Of a DNA stretch of 64,000 bases, positions 1-12,737 are shown piece by piece. The notes beneath the pieces are model-generated. The model was not told the origin of the DNA. It saw only the letters and a list, made by a program, of their open reading frames with translations, and searched no databases. The first letter of the stretch is position 1, and each line of letters opens with the position of its first letter. A program made the position numbers and the translations under genes. The DNA lies in NCBI GenBank assembly GCA_027257055.1, contig JAPVLO010000967.1:1-64000 (forward strand). The letters are read 5' to 3'. The stretch comes from Cephalopachus bancanus. Lineage: Eukaryota > Chordata > Mammalia > Primates > Tarsiidae.

Positions 1-537
1 TGCCCTCAACCCCAGGGGATGCCACTGGGGCCTGCGGCAAGTGGCCCACCTGGGAAGAGGCCAGGAGCTCTGGAATGAGCACACTTGCTACACACAGGCC
101 AGCACCGTGGTCCTCCTGCCCAGGGCATGACAGAGGGGTTCCAGGAAGGCCCCAGCCCCACAACTCAGCACCATGCCTGAAGTTCCCTGTTTAATGCTTT
201 CTGCCTGGGGCTCAGCACAACCCTCAGAGGGCTCCTATCTCCCTGGGTTCAAGGCCCCTTCCTTCCAGCAGGCATACTCTCACCTTCTCCCTGCGCGGGG
301 GAGGGGTGACTATCCCTACACGGGGCTGAAAGGCTTCCTAGACATTTGCCACTACCGTAGTCTGCAAACTTCACTTTTTCCCGTGTCAGAAAAGGTTCCC
401 ACTTCCTCCCACCCCGAAAACGTCGGACTTGTGATCTACCAGCAGGAAAGTAGCCCTTCTCCATACCCCCCCAACTGCCCAATTCTTCCCCTCCACTGTT
501 CTCAGGCCAGGCTCTCGCCCCTCCCCCCACTCCCACC
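1..537. other. Unique intergenic sequence
   Basis: No exon, promoter or recognisable repeat is seen. By human gene order the left neighbour beyond the edge should be CYP1A2, but none of its coding sequence is present here. Confidence 0.5.
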
Positions 538-845
538 TCCCCTCACTCCCCCTACCCGCTCCCTCCTCCCCCTACTCCCTCCTCCCCCTACTCCCTCCTC
601 CCCCTACTCCCTCCTCCCCCTACTGCCCTCTCCCCCTACTCCCTCCTCCCCCTACTGCCCCCTCTCCCTACTCCCTCCTCCCTCCCCCCTCCCCTACGCC
701 TCCTCCCCCTACTCCCTCCTCCCCCTACTGCCTCCTCCCCCTACTCCCTCCTCCCCTACTGCCTCCTCCCCCTACTCCCTCCTCCCCCTACTCCCTCCTC
801 CCCCTACTCCCTCCTCCCCCTACTCCCTCCTCCCCCCACTCCACG
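538..845. repeat. Pyrimidine minisatellite, unit about 15 bases (CCCCCTACTCCCTCC)
   Basis: Around twenty imperfect copies of CTCCTCCCCCTACTC-like units run without break. The + strand is nearly pure C/T with a few A; the - strand is G-rich with runs of 3-5 G. The open frame across it is low-complexity and not a gene. Confidence 0.95.
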
Positions 846-1918
846 CCCAGCTAACAGCTAAGGCCGCGAGAATGCAGTGTGTGCCGCCCGCCCCCTTGTG
901 GCTATTCCAAGAAGCACAAGCTTCCCACAGCTTCGAACCTTAACCCGCAGTCCCGGGGACCCCACTCCAAAGCAGCAGGCAATCTGAAAAGAATTGACTT
1001 TGTTTTGTAAATGCAGCTTCAAGACAAGTCTCAAGTCCCTCCTATGCAGAAATTCTGGAGAAGCCACTAAGAGTGGCCAGAGGACGGTCCCCTCACTCCC
1101 TCTCCATCATGCCTTGACCTCAGACCATGTGAAGTAGACAGCTTCCATTCCCATACTTCCAAGAACAGGACTCTCACTACTCCCGAGGTTAACCCATCAT
1201 CTTTTCTGCACTGGGGTCCCTGGGAACACTGACAGGGGTCTGGACTCACACCTCTTGCTTACAGCAAGGAGGCTTCCAGGAGCACCAAGGGCACAGAGAC
1301 AGGGGTGGCCAGTTCTGCCAGGACCCGCACCCTCACCTACCTCTCCTCAAGGATTTTGTATTCAAAGAATGCATTCCAGAATCATGGAGGTGTCCTGAGT
1401 CCAGCTGCCTCCTGGACTCCATGTGAGGATCAGCCGAAGTTCCCTGAGCACCTGTTCTGCGCCAGGTCTCCCGGTGCTTCGCCTACTCAGTGCTGTGTGG
1501 GGACAGAGGCACACAGGAGGAGGTCACTTGCCCAGGATGACATCACTAGTCACCTGCAGAGCTGATCTGACCACAGACTTGCTGGTAGCTCTTGCAGAAT
1601 TGCCTGAGCCCACCCACACATGACACCCCGACCTGGCACTCATGCCCCCGTGCTGCCCCTCAAAGAGCCTGGGCCAAGCCAGAGCCTGCTGGGAAGGCAC
1701 AGGGCAGACAGTGAGGCAGGACGTGGATGCCAGCCTGCTCCCTGGTACATCTCCTTCCTGATCCTCCCTTCGCCTGTGTCCGATCTCTTGTCTCCCACTT
1801 CCGGGTCTAGGACCACTGCAGCCAGACTCTCCTGCCCTAATGGTTTCCAGCAACATACTGCCCTGCACCCTGTATGCCTAGATGGAGGACTGACGGGCAA
1901 CGGGTAATCATCTCTCTC
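846..1918. other. Unique intergenic sequence
   Basis: Ordinary non-coding sequence; nothing coding or repeated is recognised apart from short mammalian-wide-repeat-like text near 1480-1560. Confidence 0.45.
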
Positions 1919-3238
1919 AGGCAGGGCACAGTGGTTCACACCCTGTAATCCCAGCATTTTGGGAGGCTGGGGCAGGAGGATTGCTTGAGACCAGCCTGGG
2001 CAACATAGTGAGACCTCATCCCTATAAAAAATAAAAAATTGGCCGGGCTTGGCCTGTAATCCTAGCACTTTGGGAGGCTGAGGCCAGTGGATTGCCCGAG
2101 CCCGCAGGTTTGAGACCCGCCTGGGTAACTTGGCGAGACCTTGTCTCTACAATAAATAAGAAACTAGCCAGGCATGGTACCACGCGCCTGTAGTTCTGGC
2201 TACTTGAAGGCTGAGGCAGAAGGATCACCAGAGCCCAGAAGGTTGAGGCTACAGTGGGCGGGAGCATGCCACTACACTCCAGTCTGGGTGACAGAGTGGG
2301 ACTCCAACTCAAAGTAAAAATAAAAATAAAATAAGCCGGGCTCGATGGCTCAGCCTGTAATCCCGCGCCTTTGGGAGGCTGAGGTAAGTGGATTGTCTGA
2401 GCCCGCGGGTTTGAGACCCGCCTGGGCAACTTGGCAAGACCTCATCTCTACCATAAAATAATAAAAAAAAAAAGCCGGGCTGGTGGCTCAGCCTATAATC
2501 CCGCGCCTTTGGGAGGCTGAGGTGAGTGGATTGCCTGAGCCCGCGTGTTCAAGACCTGCCTGGGCAACTTGGCGAGACCTCATCTCTACAATAAATCAAA
2601 AAATTAGCCGGACGTGGTAGCGCATGCCTGTAATTCCAGCTACTTGGAAGGCTGAGGTGGAAGGATCGCTGGAGCCCAGCAGGTCAAGGCTGTGGTGGCC
2701 GGGAGCGGCCACTGCACTCCAGTCTGGGTGACAGAGTGAGACTCCAACTCAAAAAAAATAAAAATAAAGATAAATAAAATAAAAAATTGCCGAGCACAGT
2801 GGCTCACACCTGTAACCTCAGCACTTTGGGAGGCAGAGGCAAGAGGATTGCCTGAGCCCAGGGGTTCGAAATCAGCCTGGGTAATTTGGCGAGACCGCGT
2901 CTCTACAATAAGTCAAAAAAATTAACCAAGCATGATGGTGCATGCCTATAGTTCCAGCTACTTGGGAGGCTGAGGTGGAAGGATCACCTGAGCTCAGAAG
3001 GTCAAGACTGCAGTGGCTGTGAGCCTGGGCGACAAAGGTGAGACTTCTACTCAAATAAATAAATAAAAATAAAAAATTAACCAGGTGTGGTGGTACGCAC
3101 CTGTATTTCCAGCTACCCTGGAGGCTGAAGCAGAAGGATCACTTAAGCCCAGGAGGTCAAGGCTATGTTGAGCTATGATCATGCCACTGCACTCCAGCCT
3201 AGGCCACAAAAGAAACCCTGTCTCTAAAAAAAAAAAAA
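1919..3238 (+). repeat. Head-to-tail cluster of six Alu units
   Basis: A left monomer (1919-2040) is followed by a full divergent-type Alu (2041-2335), a left monomer (2336-2473), a full Alu (2474-2785), an older Alu (2788-3070) and a right monomer (3079-3238). Each ends in an A-rich tail such as (AAAAT)n. Tandem growth probably came from successive insertions into A-rich tails. Confidence 0.9.
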
Positions 3239-4102
3239 ATCTCTCCCAGCTCACAGCCCTTCACTGCCAAGCAAATCTAGGCCTGGGCCTCCGTGGCAGC
3301 CGCCCCTGACACCCCCACAGGGAAAAACAAGGAGTCCAGGCTTGGGGCAGCTCTGTAAATCATCCTCTGGGGGTCTCACTTGCCACACAGATGCTAGTTA
3401 GATGCTACTGTTTTCCTAGAAAGATGACGATCAAATGAGAGCAGATGTACAAACACCCAGCACACAGCAGGTGTTCAACAAAATATGCCTTCCTGCCCGT
3501 CCTCAGTTTGCCCTTATTACTCAGAGTGATCTGGGGGTGTCAGCAATGCTGAGGCCAGTCCAGGAGTCACAGGGGCCCTGTGGTGGAAACCCTGGAGTCA
3601 GAGAGAAGCCCTGCCCCCCCCCCCCGACAGCCACGTGCTGACCTCACTTCCCCCACCTGCACCTCATCTAGAAAAGCCCTTCCAGAGCCATGGGGGCCTC
3701 GGGTGGCTTCTGGAAGGGCAGGTTTCTGCGTTCTGTGAAGGGATGACCAGCCCGCTGCGATTTCTGGAAGTGCCTTTCTCTCTCCCTTTGGTTCTCTGCC
3801 TTAATCCCCCCAGGGCCAGCTCTGCCCAGCACCTGCCCTGTGGCGCTGCCCGTCGGAAATGGTCAGCTCTGACTCGACCCTAGCAGAGCCTGGGACAGGG
3901 TCCTCTGTAGGCTCCTAACAACCCTCCTTTTCGAAAGCAGACATGCGCCTGTGCCCCAGGCGTGCCCTGGTGATCTCGCCTGCCTCCAGCGCTGCCTCTT
4001 CCTCTTCCCGTTGGGACCTGTGCTCCGGCCGCCAGGTGGCACTGTTCCCCCTCAGACCAGAGGAAATCCACAGGCCCGCGGAGACCAAACTCTGAAAGGT
4101 TG
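3239..4102. other. Unique intergenic sequence with a poly-C tract
   Basis: Non-coding; a run of about a dozen C lies at 3614-3626. Nothing else recognised. Confidence 0.45.
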
Positions 4103-4233
4103 AACGTGGGTGCGGTGGCTCACGCCTATAGTCCCAGCACTTTGGGAGACCAAGGCCAGAGGACTGCTTGAGCCCAGGAGTTCAAGACCGGCCTAGGTAA
4201 CATAACAAGGCCCCGTCTTTACAAAAAAAAAAG
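4103..4233 (+). repeat. Free left Alu monomer
   Basis: Matches only the left Alu arm, from GGTGCGGTGGCTCACGCC to an A-tail after GTCTTTAC. Confidence 0.85.
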
Positions 4234-4749
4234 AAGCAGCAGGCAATACAAGTACAAGCATAAGAAAATGGCCTTTGTCTAATCGCTGTGAACTGGCACT
4301 TCCCACACAATACCATACTCATCCTCCTGCCCACCACATGGGGGTGGGGTCAGGGAACACCAGTCAGGCTTCTCAGTCATAAACAACAGACCTCCCGCCA
4401 ACATTTGCAAAAAGTAAATGTACCGGTTATAAAAACAACAGAAAAGACAGAGAACCAGGAAACAAGGAACTAAACTGTGGAAATGGCTGTCTCCCAGAGA
4501 AGACAGGACCTCCAACCTGGGACTCTGGGGTTGATGGCACTACCTCCCAGTCACACACTCTCATCCTAGGTGACTTGACACCTCCCCAGCTTTGGTCCTG
4601 TCACTCCAACATCCATCCTTGACTCATTCAACATCCAGTGCCAGGTCCCAAATGGGAGGATAGTTCCCAGCTGCTCACCAGGCAGGCCCCTCTTCTCTCT
4701 GAGGCAGCCAAGTGCATTTTTTTCCAAAAAAATTTAAAATTATGTATTT
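4234..4749. other. Unique intergenic sequence
   Basis: No gene or clear repeat recognised. Confidence 0.4.
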
Positions 4750-5036
4750 ATTGGTCAGGTGCAGTGGCTCACACCTGTCATCCCAGCACTTCGGGAGGCT
4801 GAGGCAAGAGGATTACATGAGCCCACAGGTTCGAGATCAGCCTGGGCAACTTGGAGAGACCTCGTCTCTACAATAAATCAAAAAATTAGATAGGTATGGT
4901 AGCACATGCCTGTAGTTCAAGTTACTTGCAAGGCTGAGGCGGAAGGATCACCTGAGCCCAGCAGGTCGAGGCTGCAGCGGCTGTGAGCGTGCCACTGCAC
5001 TCCAGCCTGGGTGACAGAGTGAGACTCCGACTCAAA
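4750..5036 (+). repeat. Alu, full length, older type
   Basis: Both arms are present; the tail has become an AT-rich microsatellite. Confidence 0.9.
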
Positions 5037-5117
5037 AATATATATATATATTTATACATATATATATGTATTTATACATATATATGTATTTATATACATA
5101 TATATGTATTTATATTT
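5036..5117. repeat. AT microsatellite (TATA/TATTTATACATA)
   Basis: Alternating TA and ATGTATTTATACATA units follow directly on the Alu tail. Confidence 0.9.
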
Positions 5118-5735
5118 ATTTATTTTAGAGACAGAGTGTCCCTCAGTTGCCCAGGCTGGAGTGCAATTGTGTGATCATAGCTCACTGCAGCTTCGACCTT
5201 CTGGGCTCAAGAGATCCTCCTGCCTCCACCTCCTGAGTAGCTATGAGTACAGATGTGTGCCACCAAGCTTGTCTAATTTTTTTATTTTATTTTATTTTAT
5301 TTTATTTTATTTATTTATTTATTGAGTTGGAGTCTCACTCTGTCGCCCAGACTGGAGTGCAGCGGCCACTCCCGGCCACCGCAGCCTCGACCCGCTGGGC
5401 TCCGGCGATCCTTCTGCCTCAGCCTTCCAAGTAGCCGGAATTATAGGCATGCGCTACCACACCCGGCTGATTTTTTGATTTATTGTAGAGATGAGGTCTC
5501 ACCTGCCCAGGCGGGTCTCGAACCCGCGGGCTCAGGCAATCCACTCACCTCAGCCTCCCAAAGGCACGGGATTACAGGCTGAGCCACCGAGCCCGGCTAT
5601 TTTTTTTTTTTTTTTGATGACAAGAGGTCTTGCCATGTTGTCCAGGCTGGTCTCAAACTCCTGGGTTCAAGCAATCCTCCCACTTTAGCCTCCAAAAATG
5701 CCGGGATTACAAGTGGGAGTCACAGTGCTCAGCCT
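5118..5735 (-). repeat. Older Alu split by a younger Alu in its linker
   Basis: Reading on the + strand, the right arm of an old minus Alu (5118-5278) is followed by a (TTTTA)n tract and a complete divergent-type Alu (5322-5598), then by the left arm of the old copy (5600-5735). Confidence 0.85.
5322..5598 (-). repeat. Alu, divergent (putative tarsier) type
   Basis: Carries all diagnostic changes of the young subfamily, including the T-arm-like hairpin at 5511-5527. One AAGTTG segment beside the box B region is missing. Confidence 0.9.
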
Positions 5736-5751
5736 TAAGCTCACTTTTTTA

Positions 5752-6064
<313 letters not shown>

Positions 6065-6274
6065 TGATGGAGATGGGTGGTCAGGGCTGACTATACTTGG
6101 AGCTGTTGAGGACCTCAGGTTTCAGTTGCCAAAGCCTGGCATCTGGGATGAGGGTGGGAGTCTTTGGGGGATACGAACGGGCCTGGCTGGTGGTAGCAGT
6201 GACTGGGACCTCCAGGGCTGCCTCTGTGTCAGAGAGGCATCCCTGGAGACCCAGAGGTTAAGGTTAGGGTTTCA

Positions 6275-6676
<402 letters not shown>

Positions 6677-6699
6677 TCACTCACCTATTCATTTAACAC

Positions 6700-6987
6700 A
6701 TTTTTTTTTTTTTGAGTTAGAGTCTCACTCTGTCGCCCAGACTGGAGTGCAGTGGCCGCTCCCAGCCACCGCAGCCTCGACCTGTTGGGCTCCGGCAATC
6801 CTTCCACCTCAGCCTTCCAAGTGGCTGGAACTACAGGCGCGCGCTACCACGCCCGGCTAATTTTTTGATTTATTGTAGAGATGAGGTCTCACTGCCCAGG
6901 CGGGTCTCGAACCCGCGGGCTCAGGCAATCCACTCACCTCAGCCTCCCGAAGGCACAGGATTACAGGCTGAGCCACCAAGCCCGGCT
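6700..6987 (-). repeat. Alu, divergent type
   Basis: Starts with poly-T and GAGTTAGAGTCTC, ends in ACCAAGCCCGGCTTCA. Flanks TTTAACACA and TTCAACACA are a likely degenerate target duplication. Confidence 0.9.
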
Positions 6988-7242
6988 TCAACACACATTT
7001 ATTGCCATGGGCTCTGTGCCACTCCATGGAGAGACAGAGTAAGGGGAGCCAGTTCCTGCCCTCACTGAGCTCAGCCCGCCCAGACACCTACTCTCCAGAG
7101 TGCAACTCTGAGGGACTGAACGGTAAAAAGTAAGGGCATTTCCCTCCAGGTCCTCTGGAGCCGCTTGAAGAAGGACCCTCCAGGCCTCATCCCTGACACA
7201 GGCAGCTTCCAGAGCCCACCTAACTCCAACCCACCTCCAGCC

Positions 7243-7547
<305 letters not shown>

Positions 7548-8184
7548 TGACCTCTGACAGGGACAGGTGTGCACACACAGGCTTATCGACAGGTGCAACA
7601 CCTAGCAGGCGTCTTTGCATGTGATTTGCAAAAGCTGAACCTGAAGGTTACCAGCACTCAATTCCTCTCTCTTCACAGCCCAACCTGGGCGAACACCTCC
7701 TGCTCCATCTTACCTGCCCCATCCAAGCCCAGGTCTCTAAACTTCGCACCGAAGGGAACCCTAGGGCCTCTTTTCTTTCCCATGAAGAAGCCAGAACTGC
7801 ACCCACTGGGGCTTCTGGTCAGCAGGGCGGAGACTGGGGACCTCTGGGCCCAGCACAAAAATGACATCTAGTAGGTGACAGCCTCTGGGCAGCGCTGAGG
7901 GAGAAGTGTCAGCCTGCAAAAGGCTTTGTGAGTCCAGAACTTCAGGTAGTACCCAGGTGGCTCCCGCCCTGCCCAATTCCCACAGCTCCAGCACCTGGAA
8001 AGCAGCAAACACGCCCAGTCTTTGGTGAATGGATGAATGGGGGTTTTGCATTCATCAGCCATTGTGAAACTACAGGCTCAGGAACAGACAAAAGCCCTGG
8101 CCCTTCCCTTGGAGAGCCTGACTGAACCCCGCGGGGCAGAACCAGGACTACAAAGCCTGTTTTAGAAGTGAGAGAAAAAATGTT

Positions 8185-8680
8185 CATCTGCCAGTGAGTG
8201 AAAATCTGCGTTGTGCCAAAGCTCTGTGCTAAGCACTGAATTTACACTATCTCAGCTGAGCCTCGTAAGTCCCCTGCAAGGTGTGTCCTCTCATTCCCAT
8301 GTTAGAGATTAGGAAACAGGTTCAGAAGGTTTCAGTGGCCAGATGCAGTGGTTCACGCCTGTAATCACAGCACTTTGGGAGTACAAGGTGAGAGGATTAC
8401 CTGAGCCCACAGGTTTAAGACCAGCCTGGGCAACTTGGTAAGACCTCGAATCTACAAGAAATCTAAAACTTAGATGGGCCTGGTGGGTTCACCTGTAGTT
8501 CCAGGCAGAAGGATCTTCTGAACCCAGCAGGTCAAGGAAGTAGTGGTCATGATCCTGCCACTGCACTCCCACCTGGGTGACATAATGAGACTCTGACTCA
8601 AGAAAAAAAAAAAGATACAGTGAATTTTGCTTAAGGTCACGCGGCTGGGAAGGGGTGAAGCCAGGACTCTCCCCTGGAAG
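8185..8680 (-). repeat. MIR remnant interrupted by an Alu
   Basis: Reverse MIR text (GTGCTAAGCACTGAATTTACA, then GAAACAGGTTCAGAAGG) stops at about 8335 and resumes after the Alu as CTTAAGGTCACGCGGCTGGG at 8630. Confidence 0.75.
8337..8614 (+). repeat. Alu inserted in a MIR
   Basis: Full but degenerate Alu with an A-tail at 8600-8614; it splits the MIR remnant around it. Confidence 0.88.
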
Positions 8681-8820
8681 CTGTTTTAATAAGCTGAATG
8701 AGAATGTGTGATGGCAATCTGAGGCCTTTCTCCCCAAGTGGGATCTGGTGACTAAAATTTCTCATTGACTCCCTCTTCAGTTTCCTTCTCTGCAAATGGA
8801 TGTAATGATAATATCAACAT

Positions 8821-9097
8821 AGCCTGGCTTGGTGGCTCAGCCTGTAATCCCAGCGCTTTGGGAGGTTGAGGTGAGTGGATTGCCTGAGCCCGAGAGTTCG
8901 AGACCTGCCTGGGCAACTTGGCGAGACCTCATCTCTACAATAAATCAAAAAATTAGTCAGGCGTGGTAGCGCGCTACTTGGAAGGCTGAGGCGGAAAGAT
9001 CGCCTGAGCCAAGCAGGTCGAGGCTGCGGTGGCCGGGAGTGGCCACTGCACTCCAGTCTGGGCGACAGAGTGAGATTCTAACTCAAAAAAAATAATA
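8821..9097 (+). repeat. Alu, divergent type, with 13-bp target duplication
   Basis: ATAATATCAACAT occurs at 8808-8820 and 9098-9110, exactly flanking the element. About 10 bases are deleted in the right arm. Confidence 0.95.
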
Positions 9098-9338
9098 ATA
9101 ATATCAACATCATTGTTATAAAACTGTCTGCTGTGCAGTTCTGAGGCCCAGATTCCATCATCGCCAAGCTGTTGCCATCAGTAACCCTCCCTAAGTGTAA
9201 TAAACCAAATGTCTCTCCCTGCTGGACCTCCGGTGACTTCTCTGGAATAGGTAAACATTACTCACAAACTGTATCAGATTTGGGGCTACAGTGTTACAAT
9301 CATGAATATATTGGACCAAATGACACTTATGTAGGGTA

Positions 9339-9475
9339 GCTGGGCTACCTGTAAAGTAGCTGGGTGTAGTAGCCCAGCTACTCTGGAGGCTGAGGCAGGA
9401 GGATCCCTTGAGCCCAGGAATTCGAGACTGTCCTGGGAACCTTAGGGATTACAGACGTGAGCCGCTGCACCTGGC
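9339..9475. repeat. Rearranged Alu fragments in opposite orientation
   Basis: A plus-strand right-arm piece (AGCTACTCTGGAGGCTGAGG to AATTCGAGAC, about 9350-9440) joins a short minus-strand piece (GGGATTACAGACGTGAGCC, about 9446-9475). Confidence 0.7.
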
Positions 9476-9499
9476 TATTATTATTAACTCAAATTCACA

Positions 9500-10096
9500 G
9501 GAGTTGGGTGCAGTGGCTCACGTCTGTAATCCCAGCACTTTGGGAGGCCGAGGCGCGTGGATTACTTGAGCCCAGGAGTTCAAGACCAGCCTGGACAACA
9601 TGGTGAGACCTACTCTCTACAATTTAAAAAAAAAAAAAAGCCAAGCCAGGCTCGGTGGCTCAGCCTGTAATCCCGCGCCTTTGGGAGGCTGAAGTGAGTG
9701 GATTGCCTGAGCTCGCAGGTTCGAGACCCGCCTGGGCAGCGAGACCTCATCTCTACAATAAATCAAAAAATCAGTGGGGCGTGGTAGCGCATGCCTGTAA
9801 TTCCGGTTACCTGGAAGGCTGAGGCGGAAGGATCGCCGGAGCCCAGCAGGTCGAGGCTGCGGTGGCTGGGAGCGGCCACTGCACTCCAGTCTGGGCGACA
9901 GAGTGAGACTCCAACTCAAAAAAAATAAAAAAGCCGAGCATGGGGTACACACCTGTAGTCCTAGTTTCTTGGGAGGCAACAGTGAGAGGATCACCTGAGC
10001 CTAGGAATTGGCAGCTGACGTGAGCCATGATTATGTCACTGCACTCCAGCCTGGGCAATACAGTGAGACCCTGACTCAAAAAAAAAAAAAGAAAAG
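9500..10096 (+). repeat. Older Alu split in its linker by a younger Alu
   Basis: Old left arm at 9500-9640, young full Alu at 9645-9933, old right arm at 9934-10096. Text AAAAAGCC before and after the young copy marks the target duplication. Confidence 0.88.
9645..9933 (+). repeat. Alu, divergent type
   Basis: Complete copy with CAGCCTG start and CCAACTCAAAAAAAATAA tail; lacks the CAACTTGG segment in the left arm (GGGCAGCGAGACC), a deletion shared with copies at 12085, 41332 and 57277. Confidence 0.9.
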
Positions 10097-10109
10097 AAAA
10101 GAAATTCAC

Positions 10110-10590
10110 CTTGTAATCTCAGCTGTTTGGGAGGCCAAGGCAAGAGGATTGCCTGAGCTCAGGAGTTCGAGACTAGCCTGAGCAACATGGCGAAACCTCG
10201 TCTCTACAATAAATCAAAAAAATTAGTCAGGCATGGTAGCATGTGCCTGTGGTTCCAGCTACTTGAAAGGCTGAGGTGGCTGGGCTCAGTGGCTCAGCCT
10301 ATAATCCCAGCACTTTGGGAGGCTGAAATGAGTGGATTGCCTGAGCCCGCGGGTTCAAGACCCGCCTGGGCAACTTGGCGAGACCTCATCTCTACAATAA
10401 ATCAAAAATCAGCCGGGCGTGGTAGCGCGCACCTGTGGCTCCAGCTACTTGGAAGGCTGAGGTGGAAGGATGGCCAGAGCCCAGCAGGTCGAGGCTGCGG
10501 TGGCCGGGAGCGACCACTGCACTCCAGTCTGGGTGACAGAGTGAGACTCCACCTCAAAAAAAAAAAAAGAAAAAGAAAAAAAAAGAAATT
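10110..10590 (+). repeat. Truncated Alu followed by a divergent-type Alu
   Basis: An old copy reaches its right arm at 10276 and is cut by a full young copy (10277-10590) with an A/G-rich tail. Confidence 0.85.
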
Positions 10591-10823
10591 AACATCACTC
10601 ATTCATTCATTCAACCAACATTTGTGCAGCAAGCTTCAGCCTCCAGCAGATCAGGACAGGAGCACAAAGAGGGTGTCAATGCTATAATACTGAGAAGGGG
10701 TGACTGAGAGAGCCCGTGGGGGGGGTGGGGAGTAGGGGAGGTTCCAGCCTGGGGCTACTGGAAGGGGTCATGGAAGCTTCCTGGAGAACAGTCAGTCAAT
10801 TCTCCACCAAGAAATGGAAGTGA

Positions 10824-11123
10824 TTTTTTTTTTTTTTTTTTTTTTTTAGTTGGAGCCTCACTCAGTCACCCAGACTGGAGTGCAGTGGCGGCTTCCGCCA
10901 CCGCAGCCTCGACCTGCTGGGCTCCAGCAATCCTTCCGCCTCAGCCTTTCAAGTAGCTGGAACTACAGGCGCGTGCTACCACACCCGGCTAATTTTTTTA
11001 TTTGTTGTAGAGATGAGGTCTCACCAAGTTGCCCAGGCGGGTCTCGAACCCACGGGCTCAGGCAATCCATCACCTCAGCCTCCCAAAGGCGCAGGATTAC
11101 AGGCTGAGCCACCGAGCCCGGCT
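10824..11123 (-). repeat. Alu, divergent type
   Basis: Long poly-T (10826-10848) then AGTTGGAGCCTCACTC; ends ACCGAGCCCGGCT. Confidence 0.92.
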
Positions 11124-11738
11124 GCCTATTATTGAAGATGATGATAACAGTTAATATTTATCAAGTACTTACTATGCACAACCACTTAGCGTGTCAGACC
11201 AAGGCCAAAGTCTGCTCTCACCTCCACTGCATCAGTTTGCTCCTAGGGATTTCCTGGAAAGTTAGTCTTTGTTTCTGGTGTGATGGTGGTAGAAGACCAG
11301 TGGTGGTTTGGTGACTTCCTGGCTTTGGTGATGTTAGCAGTGGTGATGACCCAACTGAGAGGCCACTGGGGGCTGGAGGGCCCCACCCTTAGGGCCTGAG
11401 GCAGCCTGCACACAGGGCCTCCACCATCTCAGGGCTTAACTGGCTGACCCCTGACCTCCAAGGTCATAGGTGCTGGGCTTCTTGATTTCATGTCTCCCTG
11501 GAGAGGGCAGATCCGGAGCCAAGTCCATGACACAAATTGGGCAAGATGCCTGGGACCCCTGCATGCTCATTCAGTGCCTCCCTGCTGCACCTCTCTCCTG
11601 GGTCCCTCGTCTTCTTGGAATGTTCTGTCTAGTGGGGGGGCACGGGTGTTCAATAGGTACTGTAAGTTCCCAGGAGGGTGGTGCAGGTGTAGTGTGAATG
11701 CAGAGGACCCCTAGGAGGTGAGCCACTGTGCCCAACAC

Positions 11739-11843
11739 CTGTTGCCCCCTCTGCCAGCCCCCCAGGCCTCTTCCCTCCTACAGGGCAAAAGGGAAGAGGC
11801 CTGGGGAGGGGAAGGCCTGGGGGGCTGGCAGAGGGGACAACAG
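11739..11843. repeat. Near-perfect inverted repeat, 30-bp arms
   Basis: The arms 11739-11768 and 11814-11843 are complementary at 29 of 30 positions and enclose 45 bases. Within the loop, 11762-11775 is also perfectly complementary to 11791-11804, so a second pairing competes. It lies in unique sequence and is not an Alu pair. Confidence 0.9.
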
Positions 11844-12084
11844 CTGCGGAGCCCTAGAGCTGGAAGGGGTTGAGCTTTGGGAGAAGGGAAAACAGACCGG
11901 GGTGGGGTGGGGTGCTGATGGGGCAGAATCTTGGGAGCAGAGGCCCAGTGGCCAGACACTGCGGGGGGGCCTGGTGGACCTCAGGAGTCTTTGGACTTCA
12001 TCCTTAGGGCAGATGCCCCCACCTCCTGCTATTGAAGGGTCTCACCATGGCCTCAGCTGGTAGGATTTGCATGTTAAAAAGATC

Positions 12085-12374
12085 ACTTCTGCTGGTGGCT
12101 CAGCCTGTAATCCCGCGCCTTTGGGAGGCTGAGGTGAGTGGATTACCTGAGCCCGTGGGTTCAAGACCCGCCTGGGCAGCGAGACCTCATCTCTACAATA
12201 AATCCAAAAATCAGCCGGGCGTGGTAGCACACGCCTGTAATTCCGGCTACTCAGAAGGCTGAGGTGGAAGGATCGCCGGAGCCCAGCAGGTCGAGGCTGT
12301 GGTGGCCGGGAGCGGCCACTGCACTCCAGTCTGGGCAACAGAGTGAGACTCCAACTCAAAAAAAAAAAAAAAGG
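12085..12374 (+). repeat. Alu, divergent type, lacking its first bases
   Basis: Begins at CTGGTGGCTCAGCCTG, so the GGCCGGG start is missing; otherwise full, with a 15-A tail. Confidence 0.9.
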
Positions 12375-12489
12375 CACATAGTAGGTCTCAAGGCCAGGAC
12401 ATAGTAGTTCCCCAGTCCCAGGGAGAAAGAAGCTGGAGGCAGTTGGCATCCCCGGGCCAACCCCCCAATCCTCAGGGCTCCCTATTTGT

Positions 12490-12600
12490 GTACAAGGAGT
12501 CAGACCTGCAGACCATCAAATCCAACTCTTCAGTACACAGGTGGGGAAACTGAGGTCTAGAGGGAGAGAATTTGCCCAAAGTAAGAAGCAAGGTCTATCC
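12490..12600 (-). repeat. MIR remnant
   Basis: GTGGGGAAACTGAGGTCTAG followed by GAATTTGCCCAAAGTAA fits the reverse MIR core. Confidence 0.6.
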
Positions 12601-12737
12601 CTAGACCCTCCAGCCCAACTCCTCGTCCTCACAATAAACTCATCCAACTTTAGAAGGTTTGAGTGTATGACCTCTTGATGCAGACAGCCATGCTTCCTCC
12701 CAAGGACAGCTTTGGAAGGGTGAGAGCTCAGGCCTCC

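Noticed and set aside
1..537. CYP1A2 3' end at the left edge
   Set aside because: Expected from human gene order, but no P450 exon or recognisable 3' UTR is present.
173..943. 256-residue frame over the pyrimidine repeat
   Set aside because: Ser-Pro-Leu repeats merely reflect the CTCCCCCTACTC units.
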